64,000 nt of DNA. Source: Pisaster brevispinus. Taxonomy: Eukaryota > Echinodermata > Asteroidea > Forcipulatida > Asteriidae. Within the stretch, counting starts at the first letter, position 1; each line of letters opens with the position of its first letter. The notes beneath the pieces are model-generated. The model was not told the DNA's origin. It saw only the letters and a program-made list of their open reading frames with translations, and ran no database searches. Location of the stretch: the NCBI GenBank assembly GCA_023634235.1, contig JAMKCF010000007.1, positions 6,333,630-6,397,629 on the forward strand, in the 5' to 3' direction. Both the position numbers and the translations under genes were made by a program. This document shows positions 11,124-22,865 of the stretch, piece by piece.

Positions 11124-14100
11124 CTGTAGACAAACGAAAAATGATCGAGAAAGGACAATGCACGAAGTATATCAAAATAAATGAAAAACAGGCGTTTATG
11201 TTCGTTCTAAAATTGTTGCCTTTAACCATCTTCAAAATTGCTTTGTTCGGTCACAGTAAGCGAACCACTTTTATTCCTTGTAGTCGTGTGAAATAACCCA
11301 ATAATTTAGAACATTGTCAAAAAAGTGTTTTGTGACGTTAGGAACAACAAGTTCCTCCTTCAAAACAATGGACACAAAAGCAATACCAAAACTTTCTTAC
11401 TTAAGTAGTTTCTTGTTGTTTGAAGGCAGTCTTCCATGGGGTACTCTTCAACCATCACTTCGCACAGTGTTAGGACATTGTCGTGTGGGCCATTCAAATG
11501 AACTTCGTCGTCCACACTGACGTACCGGGCAATCACGGGCGGGTCACATATAAACCGTATGTGTGCCCCAGTGATCGATGCTTGGTGTGATGTCACTGGT
11601 AACCCACACGCGGAATTATTGAGAAGCACGCTCTCTATGCCTGCTCTCACGATGGCGCCAGACAAACGCTCATCTGTCAGAGGAAAGAAGATTACACATA
11701 CGTTAACTCAAAAACGACAGACAGAAGATTATACTTCATTAAAAAAGATTGTATATTAAGTAAGAAATGGAGTGCTTGATTGTTGTTGTATTCTACTCAC
11801 TGAAATCTTAACAAATTTTATTTGATAAACTTTAAAGGATATCGATATTTACCCGTTAACCCTATGATCACGACGGGCTTTTTCCCCTTCATTTTGTAGG
11901 TACGGGCACCGGGGACGGCAATTTTTGTTCAGTATTCTCGAGCGATTTTTACGACACTTGCCGTAAAAGGCTCATTTGACCTGGTTCTACAAGATGGCGT
12001 AAAAATATTCACAAAAAAGTACCATTGGGGCGTTTTTGTACTTGTTTTGGTAAATTTTTGGCAAAACCTCATCCTCCCAATATTTCAATTTTTTCCCAAA
12101 TGCTATAATACTTCGCAAACTTGTTTATTACTATTCTTATTATTATTCATCCTATCACAGCATGCAAAAGAAAGAATTCTTCTTCTTCTTCTTCTTCTTC
12201 TTCGACTTCTTCCTCTTCCCCTTCCCCTTCCCCTTCCCCTTCCCCTTCCCCTTCCCCTTCCCCTTCCCCTTCAGTAAGGACATGTGTGTTATTTATTCAA
12301 AATAACTAAGAAATCTTAGAATATGGTTAGAAATGGCGACATCTGGGTGGAAAATACAAAATCCGATGAAAAAGGAAGTGTACATCCCCTCCATGGTACC
12401 AATAAGGTTTCAGTTAGAAAAGGTTGGCCAATTTTAATACCGCTTGTTCTTTTACACAATACCAACCATCCCTATTACCGGTAAAGGCCCTACCGCATGC
12501 AGCTAGAAATGTGCAATCAAGTCACGATATGTTTTGTTTGGGTTTATTTGAATTGTGCAGGCCTGCCTACTCATCGATTGATTGATTGGTTTATTAAAAA
12601 AACAAATAATACAATTATTCACCAGATTTGGCCAGGCGCACTTCCACAATGCCGTGATTGTCAGCAGCATGGCAAAAACCCGGGAAACTCGTTTTCATGT
12701 AATAAAATATAATAATCTGCTTAAAACAATATAATATCAATATGCGTGCATCTGATTTTGTCTTTGAGTTTTATTCTGGATTTACATTTTTCTCGGTTAA
12801 TCCTTAAATATCACTACGCTCAAACCAAATAAATCACCAAAAGCAAAAGCAAATTACTTTTTAGGGAAAATAAAACAAAAGGTTTGCCACTTCTACATTT
12901 CAATTTCCACAATGGAATAAAAACTATTCCCTTTCTCATTAAGTACAAATTTGATGGGAAAATTTCCCAAAACAAGTGAAAGTTAGTTGCAAAAAGCAAT
13001 GAAATCACAAAAAAATGTTTAACCGCAGGTAAAAAAAACCCCGGTTGCCATGGTAGCAGCTGACCCCGATAACAACGATTTTTTAACAATATGATTTCTC
13101 GATAAACATTGGAGGAAAAGTCTGAAATTTGGGTATTGGTTCTTTGAAAAGTTACCGGAAAAGGGGGACTTGGTGTTTTGTAACGGTATGGTGACATTGA
13201 ACTCCCCCCCCCCCCCACCCCAGTCTATATCACAGAACAGCGCCCTCAATCAGTCAACCAGTACACTGGATTATCACCAGATACCACATCTCATTTCTCA
13301 TATCAGTTCATGCAGTCCTCATGCTAGCGGCATTCAAATGATATTTCAAAGATTCTTTTGGTAATTTTAACCGTTACAATTTCACTTACTACAACAGTCC
13401 CCTCTGTTGACAAGGGTGATACGACCGAGACAGTGGTTCGTCCCCAAGTCCACCTTCCACCATGGATGCGAGTCGTCCACTAGAACAGGAATACATCAGT
13501 GTTGCGTAAAAAATGTTCAAATTGTGTACAAACAATTTAATATGTGACGCAAAAATAAACAAAATACAGGTCACGTGAAGGGAAAAATGTTTACTTTTGC
13601 AAATTTGTTGACTGTTTTAAACTCAAAATGGTTGCTTTGAAGATAGGCCAGATCAAGAAGAGAATTGAAACAAACATAATGGTAACTGCAACGTGATGGT
13701 ATCAAAAATTGTGTACAGGGATTTCATAGAATTGTTTTAAATTTAATCACGTTTTCTTTTATATACTTGCCTTTTTTATACAAACCGTAAATAAAAACCA
13801 AATTTTCCTCATGACTGTTTTAAACCAAAATTATCTTATTACTGTGGTTAACTCTCTTTCTTCCCACAATTATTTGAAATACAAATTGGGAAGTTTGTGG
13901 AGAAGTTTCCACAAAGATCCTTGGTCCTGAATGAGTAGGTTTGGGAGTAGGTGTGGTACGGGTGTCAATAATAAGGCGAGAGATACAATACACAAAACAA
14001 CATCACTTCTTTGTTCAAGATCTATCTAGACCGTGCTAATGCTAGGTTCCCACACTGTCGTGCGATCCTTTAATACAAACGCCACGATTTGCCATTCGTG

Positions 14101-17100
14101 GAATCTTTGTTTCCTTTTTTGAAGTTCCACGTTTTGATACGAGTTGATGTGAGTCGATACGTTCTGGTAAGATTTGGTGCGCTTTGGTACGATTTGTTGT
14201 CTATTTAATCATGTTTTCATTTCTTTAATTTGCCTTCTTCAATTTAAAAACCAAAAATAAGAACCACAGTTTCCAGGCCGATTTCCACACAACTGTACCA
14301 GACCAAAAATATTCTAGCTAATATTAATGTGGTTAACTCTCTTTCTCTCACAATACTAGAAATACAAATTCTGAAGATTGTGGCAAATTGTTCACAGAGA
14401 TCTCCGGTCCTGAAGGAGTAGGTCAGGGATTAGGGACTGTCCGGGTGCAGTATTAATGCAAGAGATACAATACACAAAACAATGGTATTTCTATATTCAA
14501 GTTCTATTTAAACTGTGCCAGTCTCGCACGTATTCAAACATTTTTGGGACCTCTTTGGTCCCACAGGTATCTTGCTTTAACACGTGAAGGAAACCAATTT
14601 AACGGGTCCCGATGATAAAACACGCACGAAACTGTCGTAGTCTATAATGTACGAGCTCATAGTCTAACCACCGACGTTTTTTTGGATGCTGCCACGTTCT
14701 TTTATTTTACACTTACGGGAGTGAGAGCAACTGCGCTCATGTGTATCTGTTCTTAGATCACCATCTATCGCTAGATCTGCTGAAAGAATAACTCCTCTAT
14801 GTGTGAGAGTCGAGACCTGGGTGGCTCGCATTCCACGAAGATCAAGAGCTGAAAGTATGACACGTCCACAAGAAACAATCAAAAGCCAAGAAAATAATCG
14901 CTTATGAGTGATGTGTTACCGTTTGGATTGTTAAGACTTATTATGCAGTTGTGAACCACTTCCGTTAAAAAAATCAAGCCACCAGAAAAATATCTAGCAA
15001 ACAATACGAGGACTCCAAAGAAAAGTAAACCTATTGTGCATCATAAAAAGCTCCAAAAAGAACTAAAGCTATATTTTGCCTCCCAAAGTACAAATATCAT
15101 CCCAATGAAAAAAATGACCAATGTACCACAGGTGACCACTGGCGAAAATACGTGTACACCACTAATGGGGCTCGTTACTTTAAAGCATTTGACCATGTTA
15201 GGCAAAACAAGGAGAAGCATTCTGTCATTTTCCTTTAAAATGACCTCTAATACAAACAAAATGATCCCCCATTAAAAACAAAACAAAACAAAACAATAAA
15301 CACCCCAAAACAAAAGCAAAAACAAAAGAACAAACAATTATTGGTTAATTAAGTAACCACTGTGACATAATAGGTGACCAATGGCCAAAATCTTTGCTAA
15401 AGCCTATGAAGCATTGAACGAAGTTAAGCATTTGACCAAAAAACAAAACAGAACAAAAAAACACCCCAAAACAAAAGCAAAAACAAAAGAACGAACACCC
15501 CCCCCCCAAAAAAAAAAACCACGTGTTTTTTATTATTAAATTAATTATTATTCTTTATTATATTATTAGTCCAAAAAGGAAAATTGTTTCGTTACATGCA
15601 ACAAGATAAAAAGATTGATATACAAAATATACAATTATTGTATATTTTGTATATCAATCTTTTTATCTTGTTATACAAACAAGCAGGCATTGTAGGTACA
15701 ATAAAAATATCTGAAAATCTGATTGAAACAACTACCAAAGACATACAATAGACAAACATTAACTTGTATGCTGATCATTAAGAAGACGAACGGAATAGGG
15801 GACAAATGAATTAGAGTATGTGGTAAATAACCACTGTGACATAAAAGGTGACCGATGGCCAAAGTCTTTGCTCAAGCCTATGAAGCATTGAACGAAGTTA
15901 AGTAACACTTACCTGAAGAATGTAAGAGAATGAAGCATTTTGTAAATATTCATAAAATGACCACTACTGATCACTAGATGACCACTGGCAAAACTGTATG
16001 AACATTCTTAGATGGATGCAATGTATAATTGAGAAGGTTTAATTGCTACAAGAAAGGGTCTCGCTCACTTGACTACCTACATAGAAATGGGAGAATCTTT
16101 TAAGGTGTTCGTGCAACATGTGCACGAACACCTCTTGTTATTGTTCTGTTTTTAGGTGTTCGTGCAACATGTGCACGAACACCTCTTGTTATTGTTCTGT
16201 TTTTAGGTGTTCGTGCAACATGTGCACGAACACCTCTTGTTATTAGGTGTTCGTGCAATATGTGCACGAACACCTCTTGTTATTGTTCTGTTTTTTTAGG
16301 TGTTCGTGCAACATGTGCACGAACACCTATTGTTTTTGTTCTGTTTTTTCTTCTTCTCCATCTTCTTTTACTTAACTCTTATCTACAACATAACTCTAGA
16401 TTGAAACTGAATTGAACATTGAAACTCATCAGACAATTGAACCTTGATATAAAGACAACACAGTTGTCATGACGTCATGATGATGTCATCTGGTGTCGAA
16501 TTACAAGGTTTTTAAAGTTGAAAATTGACCATTTGCTAATTGCTGTATCTTCGTGAATTTGAAAGCTATGAAACTCATAATTGGGCATCTGATACATCAA
16601 GATTGGAGCAACATTTGAAAAGTTAACGCAAAAATCGAATGACCTTCACTTCCGGTCTTAACGGAAGGTCAAAGTCTGCCTTTGTGGTCTTTTTAAATTT
16701 TGGTCATTACTCAAAATTGAAATTGATTTTAACCTTGAAACTCATCAGACAATTGAACCTTGATATGAGGACGGCACAGACTTGATTACGTTATGATGAC
16801 GTCATCAGGTGTCGAATTACAAGGTTTTCAATTTTTTTAAATGACCCTTTTATAGTTGTTGTATTTCATTGAAGTTGAAAGCTATGATGTTCAAAGTTTG
16901 GCATCTGATAGATCAAGACTAGAGCAACATTTGAAAAGTTAACGCCAAAATCGTATGACCTTTACTTCGGAAAATGACCCTGGGTCGAAGTTTGCTTTAT
17001 ATTTTTTTCCTTAAAAAAATCATGTTTGGGCTTTTTTACGGCATAACTCATATTTTAACATGAATTTTGCATTAGGTTATAGATGAGTTATTCTGCCGAA

Positions 17101-20100
17101 ACTTTTGCACAGAGATTATAGCATTTTAATCTTTGCATCTGGTCAAAACTGGGCGTCAAAGCGCATGTGTCTGTTGACTTTCATCGTGTGACAACGCACG
17201 ATAGTGTAGGCCAACACAAACATACGCCGACACTGTGCACACCACCGCATTTAAACTGCTATTTTGCCGATTCACTGTAGCTGGCCGTTCCGCTCCATTG
17301 TTTATAAGGTTCAAAGTCCACGCAGCCTTGCCAGTACATGTACATGTCACATGAGGGTGCTATATCACATGAATGGTCATTATTTACAGAGCTCTGTGAC
17401 AAAATAATTCAATTAATGATAGTCCGTGTAATAATTGAAAAATTCATAACTCCTTAACCACACGTTGGATTTTCACAATCCAAACGTCGTCTGAACGGTC
17501 TTGATAAATTAAACACGCGCTACACAAAATATGACCCATTTGACCTTAACTTCCGGTTCAAGCCGGAAGTTGAAATTTCATGTTTCAAAAAATCTTAACT
17601 TCTGAACCACACATTGGATTTTTATAATCTATGCATCATTTGGAAGGTATGAAACGATACACAAAATGTTATGCCATTTGACCTTGACTTCCGGTTCATA
17701 CCGGAAGATGAATTTAATAATTAAAAAAATTATAACTCCTCAACCACTCATTGTATTTTTATCAAGTAAACGTCACCAGAAAGAGCTCTTTAGACTTAAC
17801 AAACGATACACAGTGTGACCTCATTTAACACTGACTTCCGGTTCAAACCGGAAGTAAAAAATTAATGTTTCAAAAAATCATAACTTCTAAAGCACACTTT
17901 GGTTGTTTTGTGCAATCTTTACATTATTACTTTATCATCTTAAGAATTGACACACAGAATGCGACCCAATTTGACCTTGACTTCCGGTTCAAACCGGATG
18001 ATCAAATTCAATACTTGAAACAATCATAATTCCCGAACCACACATTGGTTTTTTATCAACTACACGGCATTACAAAGGGCTCCTAGGACTTATCTAGCGC
18101 TACACAGTATGACCTCATTTGACCTAACTTTTGGTTCAAACCGGAACTTGAAGATGTATATTGGAACAAAATCCTACTCCTGAACCACAAATCGAGGTGA
18201 TAGAATAAATATCATTAAATCTTAATCTGATGACATCGATCACGAGCACCTTATTTTTGTAGCAAACAAAAATTCAATGTCTAGTTTTTAAATAATTGTT
18301 TTCCTGTTTATAGTTTATATCGTTTATGTAGGGTTTCGGTATCCAGTTGATATTGTCTAGTTCTGTGTCTTTTTGTTAGTTCCTTTTCTTGTTTGTCTTC
18401 TGTTTTCTCGTTTATTGTCCTTTAGGTTTTTCAATTGTTTTCTTTGTATGCTCTTTTTTGCATATTGAACAAAATAATAAATAAACAAACCCTAGATGGA
18501 TGAAATTCTAGCTTCGCCGTACATCGGCCTGCTTTGCAGGGCTAATATAAATATGGACAGGTTTTTTTCCCGGTTTTCTTCTCTAAATGTTGTAAATTCA
18601 CCAAATCTTTACACTAGAGAACATCTTAAATGTTTTTTTGTGTGTTGCCAACTGCTTCAGTAGTTTGATAAAATAACCAACGGCATATGTTTAACAATAT
18701 AAACGACATGTATTACACATGTTTAAGATGTATACGTTTCCCCAGAATTAACACTACCTGCGGCAAATGTTCCCGTCCGTCAACAGACGATCGTTTTCAT
18801 GCAAACCAATTAGTTTAGGCAGAAACCATTTTCTGTAGAAATAAACCTTCTAAAAATCGTCAAATATCCAGAGGATGTAAGTAGGGATTTCGTTTAACTT
18901 TCAAGAATGAAAGATTTATCCATAAACATTACGTTCATCGAGAAAAAATCAGAGGATGAGCAATAACATTTTGCACATTATGTCGATATTTTGTAGCCAT
19001 TTTAGGGAAGACGTTTTGTAATGTAATTCCCACATGGACCCATTCATACATTAGCCGCTGCAATAAACCAACGGAATCTTTTCGGTAATATTTTTCGCAC
19101 TTTATACAAGACTAACCACCTTAACAAGTGAATATGCTCCTACGATATATACTGTTATGTTTTCAGTGCTGTTAAAGAGAGCATTTTTAACCGCAAACAT
19201 GGTTTTCTTTTTTGTCATCGCCTCTTTTTAAAATGGAGCGTACCCAAGACTAAGACTGCGTAGGCCGATTAGGCCTATTGTGCAAATCGCACACGCATTC
19301 ATACTTCCGGTCACTACCAAGTGGAATTTTGCTTAAAGCGAAACTTTGTTTCGTTTAACGTAGTTTATGGCCATGAAAATAATATACGTTGTTTGGAAAT
19401 GTAGTACTAAGTGATAAAACGCATGAAAGTAAAATCAATTCAACAAAATAGTTAATAAAAAATTCGGGTTCTGGTCAGGCTCACCTGCCAAAAAATCAAC
19501 AACGTTTGCCTACCTTGGCTGGTAACCGTGGTAAGCATCATTTTGTTTTGCTCAGCCGTTTGCTGAATCAGCTCTATGAGGCCAACCATGAAATTTGTTA
19601 TAATTAGGCTATTATAGATCTTTAGTTGTATTGTGTTTAAAGTAGAGAAATGAATTTCATTCACTGAGGTTTCAAGATGGCGCTAATTGATGGAAGTCTT
19701 GTGTACTGTGAGTTGGAACACAGTTAAAGTTTCCCCCATTATTTCCGTTTCAATCAGTTGATTTCTTAAAAATGCAACACAAAGTCAGTACCCGACTCAC
19801 TCAAAATCACCAAAGATAAGAATACAGTTCAAGAGGACTCGAACAATTATCCCTTTCTCGTATGCTCCTGATTTGTGTGTCCCCCTCAAATCACAGACGA
19901 GTATCACTCGAAACACCCGAAACACAGATCATTACTAGGTTGAGATTTGCCAACTATAACCTTTCTACTGGACAGGACTTGAGTAATTATAATAATAAAA
20001 TTTTGGTTTTGGGGGCACGAGCCATGACATTTTTCATGAACCCTCAAGTCAATATGTACGATGTCTCTTTAGGGCCAACAAGTGAATGTGGTTCGTGATA

Positions 20101-21480
20101 ATTCAAAGGCATATATTATTCTCCAGTCTATGCCAGTGAATCGTTTTAACATGACTTTAGTACAGTACTGGGTTTACACAAATAATAACAAAAGACAAAT
20201 AATATATATTTTATCACCAATGCAAAGTCTTCATCTATTTAAATCATTGCGGTGCCCGATGTTAAAATGTTGGATTAGTACTGCCTCTAGCTACGGTACT
20301 CTCTTTGATCTGTGGAAATGCATCATTATGGCTTAAGTGATGGAATTGTCGTAAAATATGATTAGCTTAACATAAGTAATTAAAAAATAAGCATATGTTT
20401 TGAAGAAATCGCCAAGACCGAAGAGAAATTGATTCTGCAATACAAACCTGCATGGTGCAAGCGGTTTGTTGTTCTGGTACGTATAAATAGCTGAACTCCC
20501 AGTTGCCTAAAACAGACTGCCGCGCCTAGGCAACAATATCTGGTACACGTATAATCCTATTGTGTAGAAACTTGATTATAAAAACGCTTCGATGGTTTCT
20601 CTGGCGAACAAAGAGCCCAATTTAGTTTAGTGGTTTTTTAATACCCATGCTACGTTTGCGCATTTCGCATCAAGGTAGTATGAAATTATACGGAAAACTA
20701 TTAATATTCGGTTATTCCAAGTGAACCAAGCTTGCAGATTAATTTTTTCATAACACTCACTCGCCCTTTCCTGTAGACTTTGTCAATTTATATTCCGAGG
20801 CTCCTTTTAAGATATCAAGACGGAATAAAACATCTTTGTACCAATCATTATAGAAATTTTAAGGTTCTGGTTTTCTGGTTCAAGTCTAAGAAAACGCAAG
20901 TATTGTTTGGAAACGTAAGTATGGACAGTTTTTCTTAGTTTAATGATAGTTAAGGGTTATAAGGTTAAGTTAGAACTAGGGTCAGGATGATGGTCAATGT
21001 TTGACCAGAGTTAGGAATAAAGTTAGTGTAAGAGTCATAACAGGTTCAAAATCGGGCTGAGCTTTATGGTTTTGGTTTTATTGACATAGTCAAATTTGGA
21101 GTCTGTGTTTTAAATTACGGTCATATCAACTTCAATCGAAAATCACATTAAAATAACAATGGAACGGCTTTGTTTTGCACAAACACCAAAAAGTAGATTT
21201 TTCCCATTACTATTTGACCCCACAGGACTGGTGAAGTACTTATTAAGTATACAGCGTTTAACATACATCGGTGTGTAGCTAAAACATAATTTATAATGGT
21301 CTCTCGTTTTCTTAGCGAACATATCATTTTTATAAATGAGTCGGAGTCTACTTAGTTGTTTTAACACTTACTTGTGAGATTGAGGCACCAACAGGAGAGC
21401 GGGCAAAACCACACGAGGATTTCAAAGAGAAATATCAACAGGGTTTTCTCCAGCAACATTCCCTCGCAGTGAGCCATCAT
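10849..21480 (-). CDS. secreted F-type lectin (fucolectin) with C-terminal PAN/Apple domain, copy A
   Basis: Five exons (21372-21480, 14717-14848, 13390-13479, 11401-11673, 10849-11123) join in frame into 292 residues; all introns are GT..AG and phase 1. Residues 1-36 are a hydrophobic signal exon (LLIFLFEILVWFCPLSC). Residues about 37-187 are an F-type lectin domain: LRGMRATQVS, AIDGDLRTDT, SCSHS, HPWWKVDLG, RITLVNRGDCCNERL, ARYVSVD and LTLCEV. H79, R106 and R113 form the HX26RXDX4R fucose signature, with vicinal C109-C110 and probable C77-C181, corresponding to His52, Arg79, Arg86, Cys82-83 and Cys50-146 of eel agglutinin. Residues about 208-290 are a PAN/Apple domain with C226, C244, C248, C254, C266 and C284 in the usual three-disulfide order. 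Probable role: extracellular fucosylated-glycan recognition. The fold assignment is by motif, not search. Confidence 0.88.
11401..11673 (-). CDS. copy A exon 4, second half of the lectin domain
   Basis: Acceptor TCCTCTGACAG before 11673, donor TTA A|GTAAGAA at 11401; 273 bp. Encodes ERLSGAIVRAG (second ligand Arg, R113), then C133, C153, ARYVSVD and LTLCEVMV, and a linker EEYPMEDCLQTTRNYL to the PAN domain. It is two codons longer than in B and C: the loop between YVSVDD and LTLCEV reads EVHLNGPHDNV here. Confidence 0.88.
11674..13389. other. copy A intron 3
   Basis: Non-coding; about twice the length of intron 3 in B and C (880 and 869 bp). The extra part includes the TTC/CCCCTT microsatellite and a C-tract at about 13203. 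A one-base variant of the X-box palindrome seen in B and C is at 13044-13057. Confidence 0.6.
12165..12272. repeat. TTC and CCCCTT microsatellite
   Basis: About seven TTC units are followed by about nine hexamers of the CCCCTT type, giving an unbroken pyrimidine tract in intron 3 of copy A. The homologous spot in B and C (about 29142 and 51543) has a shorter TCC/TTC tract. Confidence 0.9.
13390..13479 (-). CDS. copy A exon 3, lectin domain core
   Basis: Acceptor TGTTCTAG before 13479 and donor TGT A|GTAAGTG at 13390; 90 bp. Encodes DDSHPWWKVDLGTNHCLGRI then TLVNRGDCC, the most diagnostic segment of F-type lectins, with the first ligand Arg (R106) and the vicinal cysteines. Confidence 0.9.
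13480..14716. other. copy A intron 2
   Basis: Non-coding and conserved in length with B (1177 bp) and C (1233 bp). It contains GCACGTATTCAAACATTTTT with GGGACCTCTTTGGTCCCA, a relative of the hairpin at 7522-7601, followed by a conserved tract up to exon 2. Confidence 0.6.
14717..14848 (-). CDS. copy A exon 2, start of the lectin domain
   Basis: Acceptor CATACTTTCAG before 14848 and donor TCC C|GTAAGTG at 14717; 132 bp. Encodes LDLRGMRATQVSTLTHRG through DTHERSCSHS, the first strands of the F-type lectin fold, and carries the fucose-contacting His (H79) and C77. Confidence 0.88.
15601..15671. repeat. 71-bp perfect palindrome
   Basis: Left arm ACAAGATAAAAAGATTGATA... pairs base for base with the right arm, 35 bp each, around the single central base 15636. 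It is very AT-rich and lies in intron 1 of copy A, with no counterpart in B or C. Confidence 0.9.
16103..16328. repeat. five tandem 31-bp hairpins
   Basis: AGGTGTTCGTGCA followed by its inverse TGCACGAACACCT with a short loop occurs at 16103, 16154, 16205, 16245 and 16298. The spacers are a T-rich CTTGTTATTGTTCTGTTTTT. A single copy of the same hairpin ends the related element in unit C at 61329-61359, in opposite orientation relative to the tandem repeats. Confidence 0.9.
16330..18250. repeat. tandem-repeat element with ACTTCCGG/CCGGAAGT and TGACGTCA palindromes (in A)
   Basis: Two ~308-bp units begin GAAACTCATCAGACAATTGA at about 16420 and 16738 and include ATGACGTCAT-type sites. From about 17430 a second set of ~150-bp units follows, each with TGACCTTGACTTCCGGTTCA...CCGGAAG (about 17535, 17690, 17835, 17980, 18125). 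There is no coding capacity. It is the same family as the region at 55.4-61.3 kb in unit C, inverted. Confidence 0.75.
18251..21371. other. remainder of copy A intron 1
   Basis: From about 18.95 kb it aligns with unit B (about 31.7 kb on), and from about 20.38 kb it is nearly identical to unit C (61.37 kb on). A TATAAATAG word at about 20484, followed by a GTTGCCTA...TAGGCAAC inverted repeat, is shared with C. No exon recognised. Confidence 0.5.
21372..21480 (-). CDS. copy A exon 1, signal peptide
   Basis: Starts ATGATGGCTCACTGC at 21480 and ends ACA A|GTAAGTG at 21372 (36 codons plus one base). It encodes a short N-part with one Glu and one Lys, a strongly hydrophobic core with E20 inside it, and SCWCLNLT before the lectin domain. 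Copy C has Gly in place of E20. Either of the two adjacent ATGs could be used. Confidence 0.85.
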
Positions 21481-22865
21481 GACAAATCGCATTAATGGTG
21501 TATCACAGTTACCTTTTTACAATTTTGTGAAGAGCGACGTGTTCCATGCAAGCTGATGCATTTGCTTCGAGTGACGTCAAGCAAGTGCAGGACACGCACA
21601 TGCGCAAAACAGTACTCAGCTCTAAAGGCAAACACACCCCAGTGTTGGCGCTAGAGGTCAGTTGCCTTCTTTACCCTTCCCAATTGTGTACTCCCCCGTC
21701 CTAATTCCCATCCCAGTTTTCCCTCAATAGCTGAAGTTGAGTTTAATCCCAAACCACCGCAGCCTCATCAATGCAATTGTTCGCAATCCCCAGCTCAAGA
21801 ATAACGCTGTCGTTAGTCTGTCGTGAGTCAATGGTTTTTGAGTGGCTCAAAATTGCATTAAAAATTGGTAATTAATCCCTTCAACCCCTCCCCCTCCCGA
21901 TTAATAGTAAGGCAACGCCGCTGTTGTTTTTGATTGTGTATTGCTTTATGAGATATTACCGTATTATATTTTTATTTCTACCCTAGATACTTTTCTGTGA
22001 TTTTATTATTACCAGGGGATCCCCTAAAGAATCAGGTACAAAAACTGAAAAGGTAAAACAATGTAATTGTTTTCGTTCCCTCGCAATATTTGTTGTTGTT
22101 GGCATATACAGTGTATTTATAAACCAGTTCATTAAGCTTGCAACTCTTTCAGAGTGCAACATCAACTTAATATCCCGCCAACTCCATTGTGTTTTTTAAA
22201 ATCACTGAGGATTAGGATTGTCATATTTTGAGGAAAATGTTTCCAGCTTTGGGAAAAACAAAGAAAGTTTGCCGTGGTTGTTTCACCCTCAGCGCAGCCG
22301 AATAACACAGAAAAGAAACACACATTTGTCAACTGTTATGTCTATCCTGTAATATTGAACTTGACTGGTGATACTGATAGGGCTACGGTCAAATTGAACA
22401 TGAGTTGTATTTATCCTGATTTGTATCCATGTAACATGACTACAGATTGTTACGTTTAGTCCATGAAGGAAGTGGTAATTTGTTTAGCTAAACACGGTCA
22501 TGCATAAAAGATTATAAATTAGAATGGAATTTCTGATAATAACCATGATTTTTTTTAGAAGCCGAGTTGAAAATAATCGTCGCGTAAACAGTTGTGGTAA
22601 ATTAAGGGTTGAACGGAAGTGGTGTGTGATGTTTGTCTGAAATTAAATGGGTCAACTCACTTGTCGACGTGATGCGTTTATTCTGCCTTGTTATTCGCCA
22701 TAACAACAAAGCAACACAAGCACGGTTTATCAACACATACATTATTTTCACCCGGTATTACAAATGCCACTTATGTTTTTATCCGTGTAAATTTCAGGTT
22801 AATAAACCCTTAGCCCCCTTGACCAAAGGGTACCCACATCCCAATGATTCGATTGCTCAGTATTA
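21481..22865. other. 5' flank of lectin-PAN gene A
   Basis: Nearly identical to the 5' flank of copy C apart from about 390 bp (22230-22618) missing in C. In B most of this region is deleted. No other gene recognised. Confidence 0.55.
21572..21579. promoter_or_regulatory. CRE-type palindrome upstream of copy A start
   Basis: TGACGTCA, the consensus CREB/ATF site, lies 92 bp upstream of the first ATG of copy A. It is preserved at the same distance in copy C but lost (GGCGTCAA) upstream of the diverged exon 1 at 45.5 kb. No TATA box is apparent between it and the ATG. Confidence 0.4.

Larger units (their letters stand above)
14849..21371. other. copy A intron 1 (6.5 kb)
   Basis: Contains in order: poly-A-rich DNA with AAAACAAAAGCAAAAACAAA repeats (about 15270-15500), a perfect palindrome, a hairpin array, a tandem-repeat element (listed separately) and, from about 18.9 kb, sequence shared with B. 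Nothing coding seen. Confidence 0.6.

Noticed and set aside
16103..16328. CRISPR array
   Set aside because: Repeats are palindromic but spacers are the same T-rich word and the genome is eukaryotic.
20480..20530. TATAAATAG as the promoter of a plus-strand gene
   Set aside because: No plus-strand coding exon follows within several kilobases, and unit B has lost the motif.
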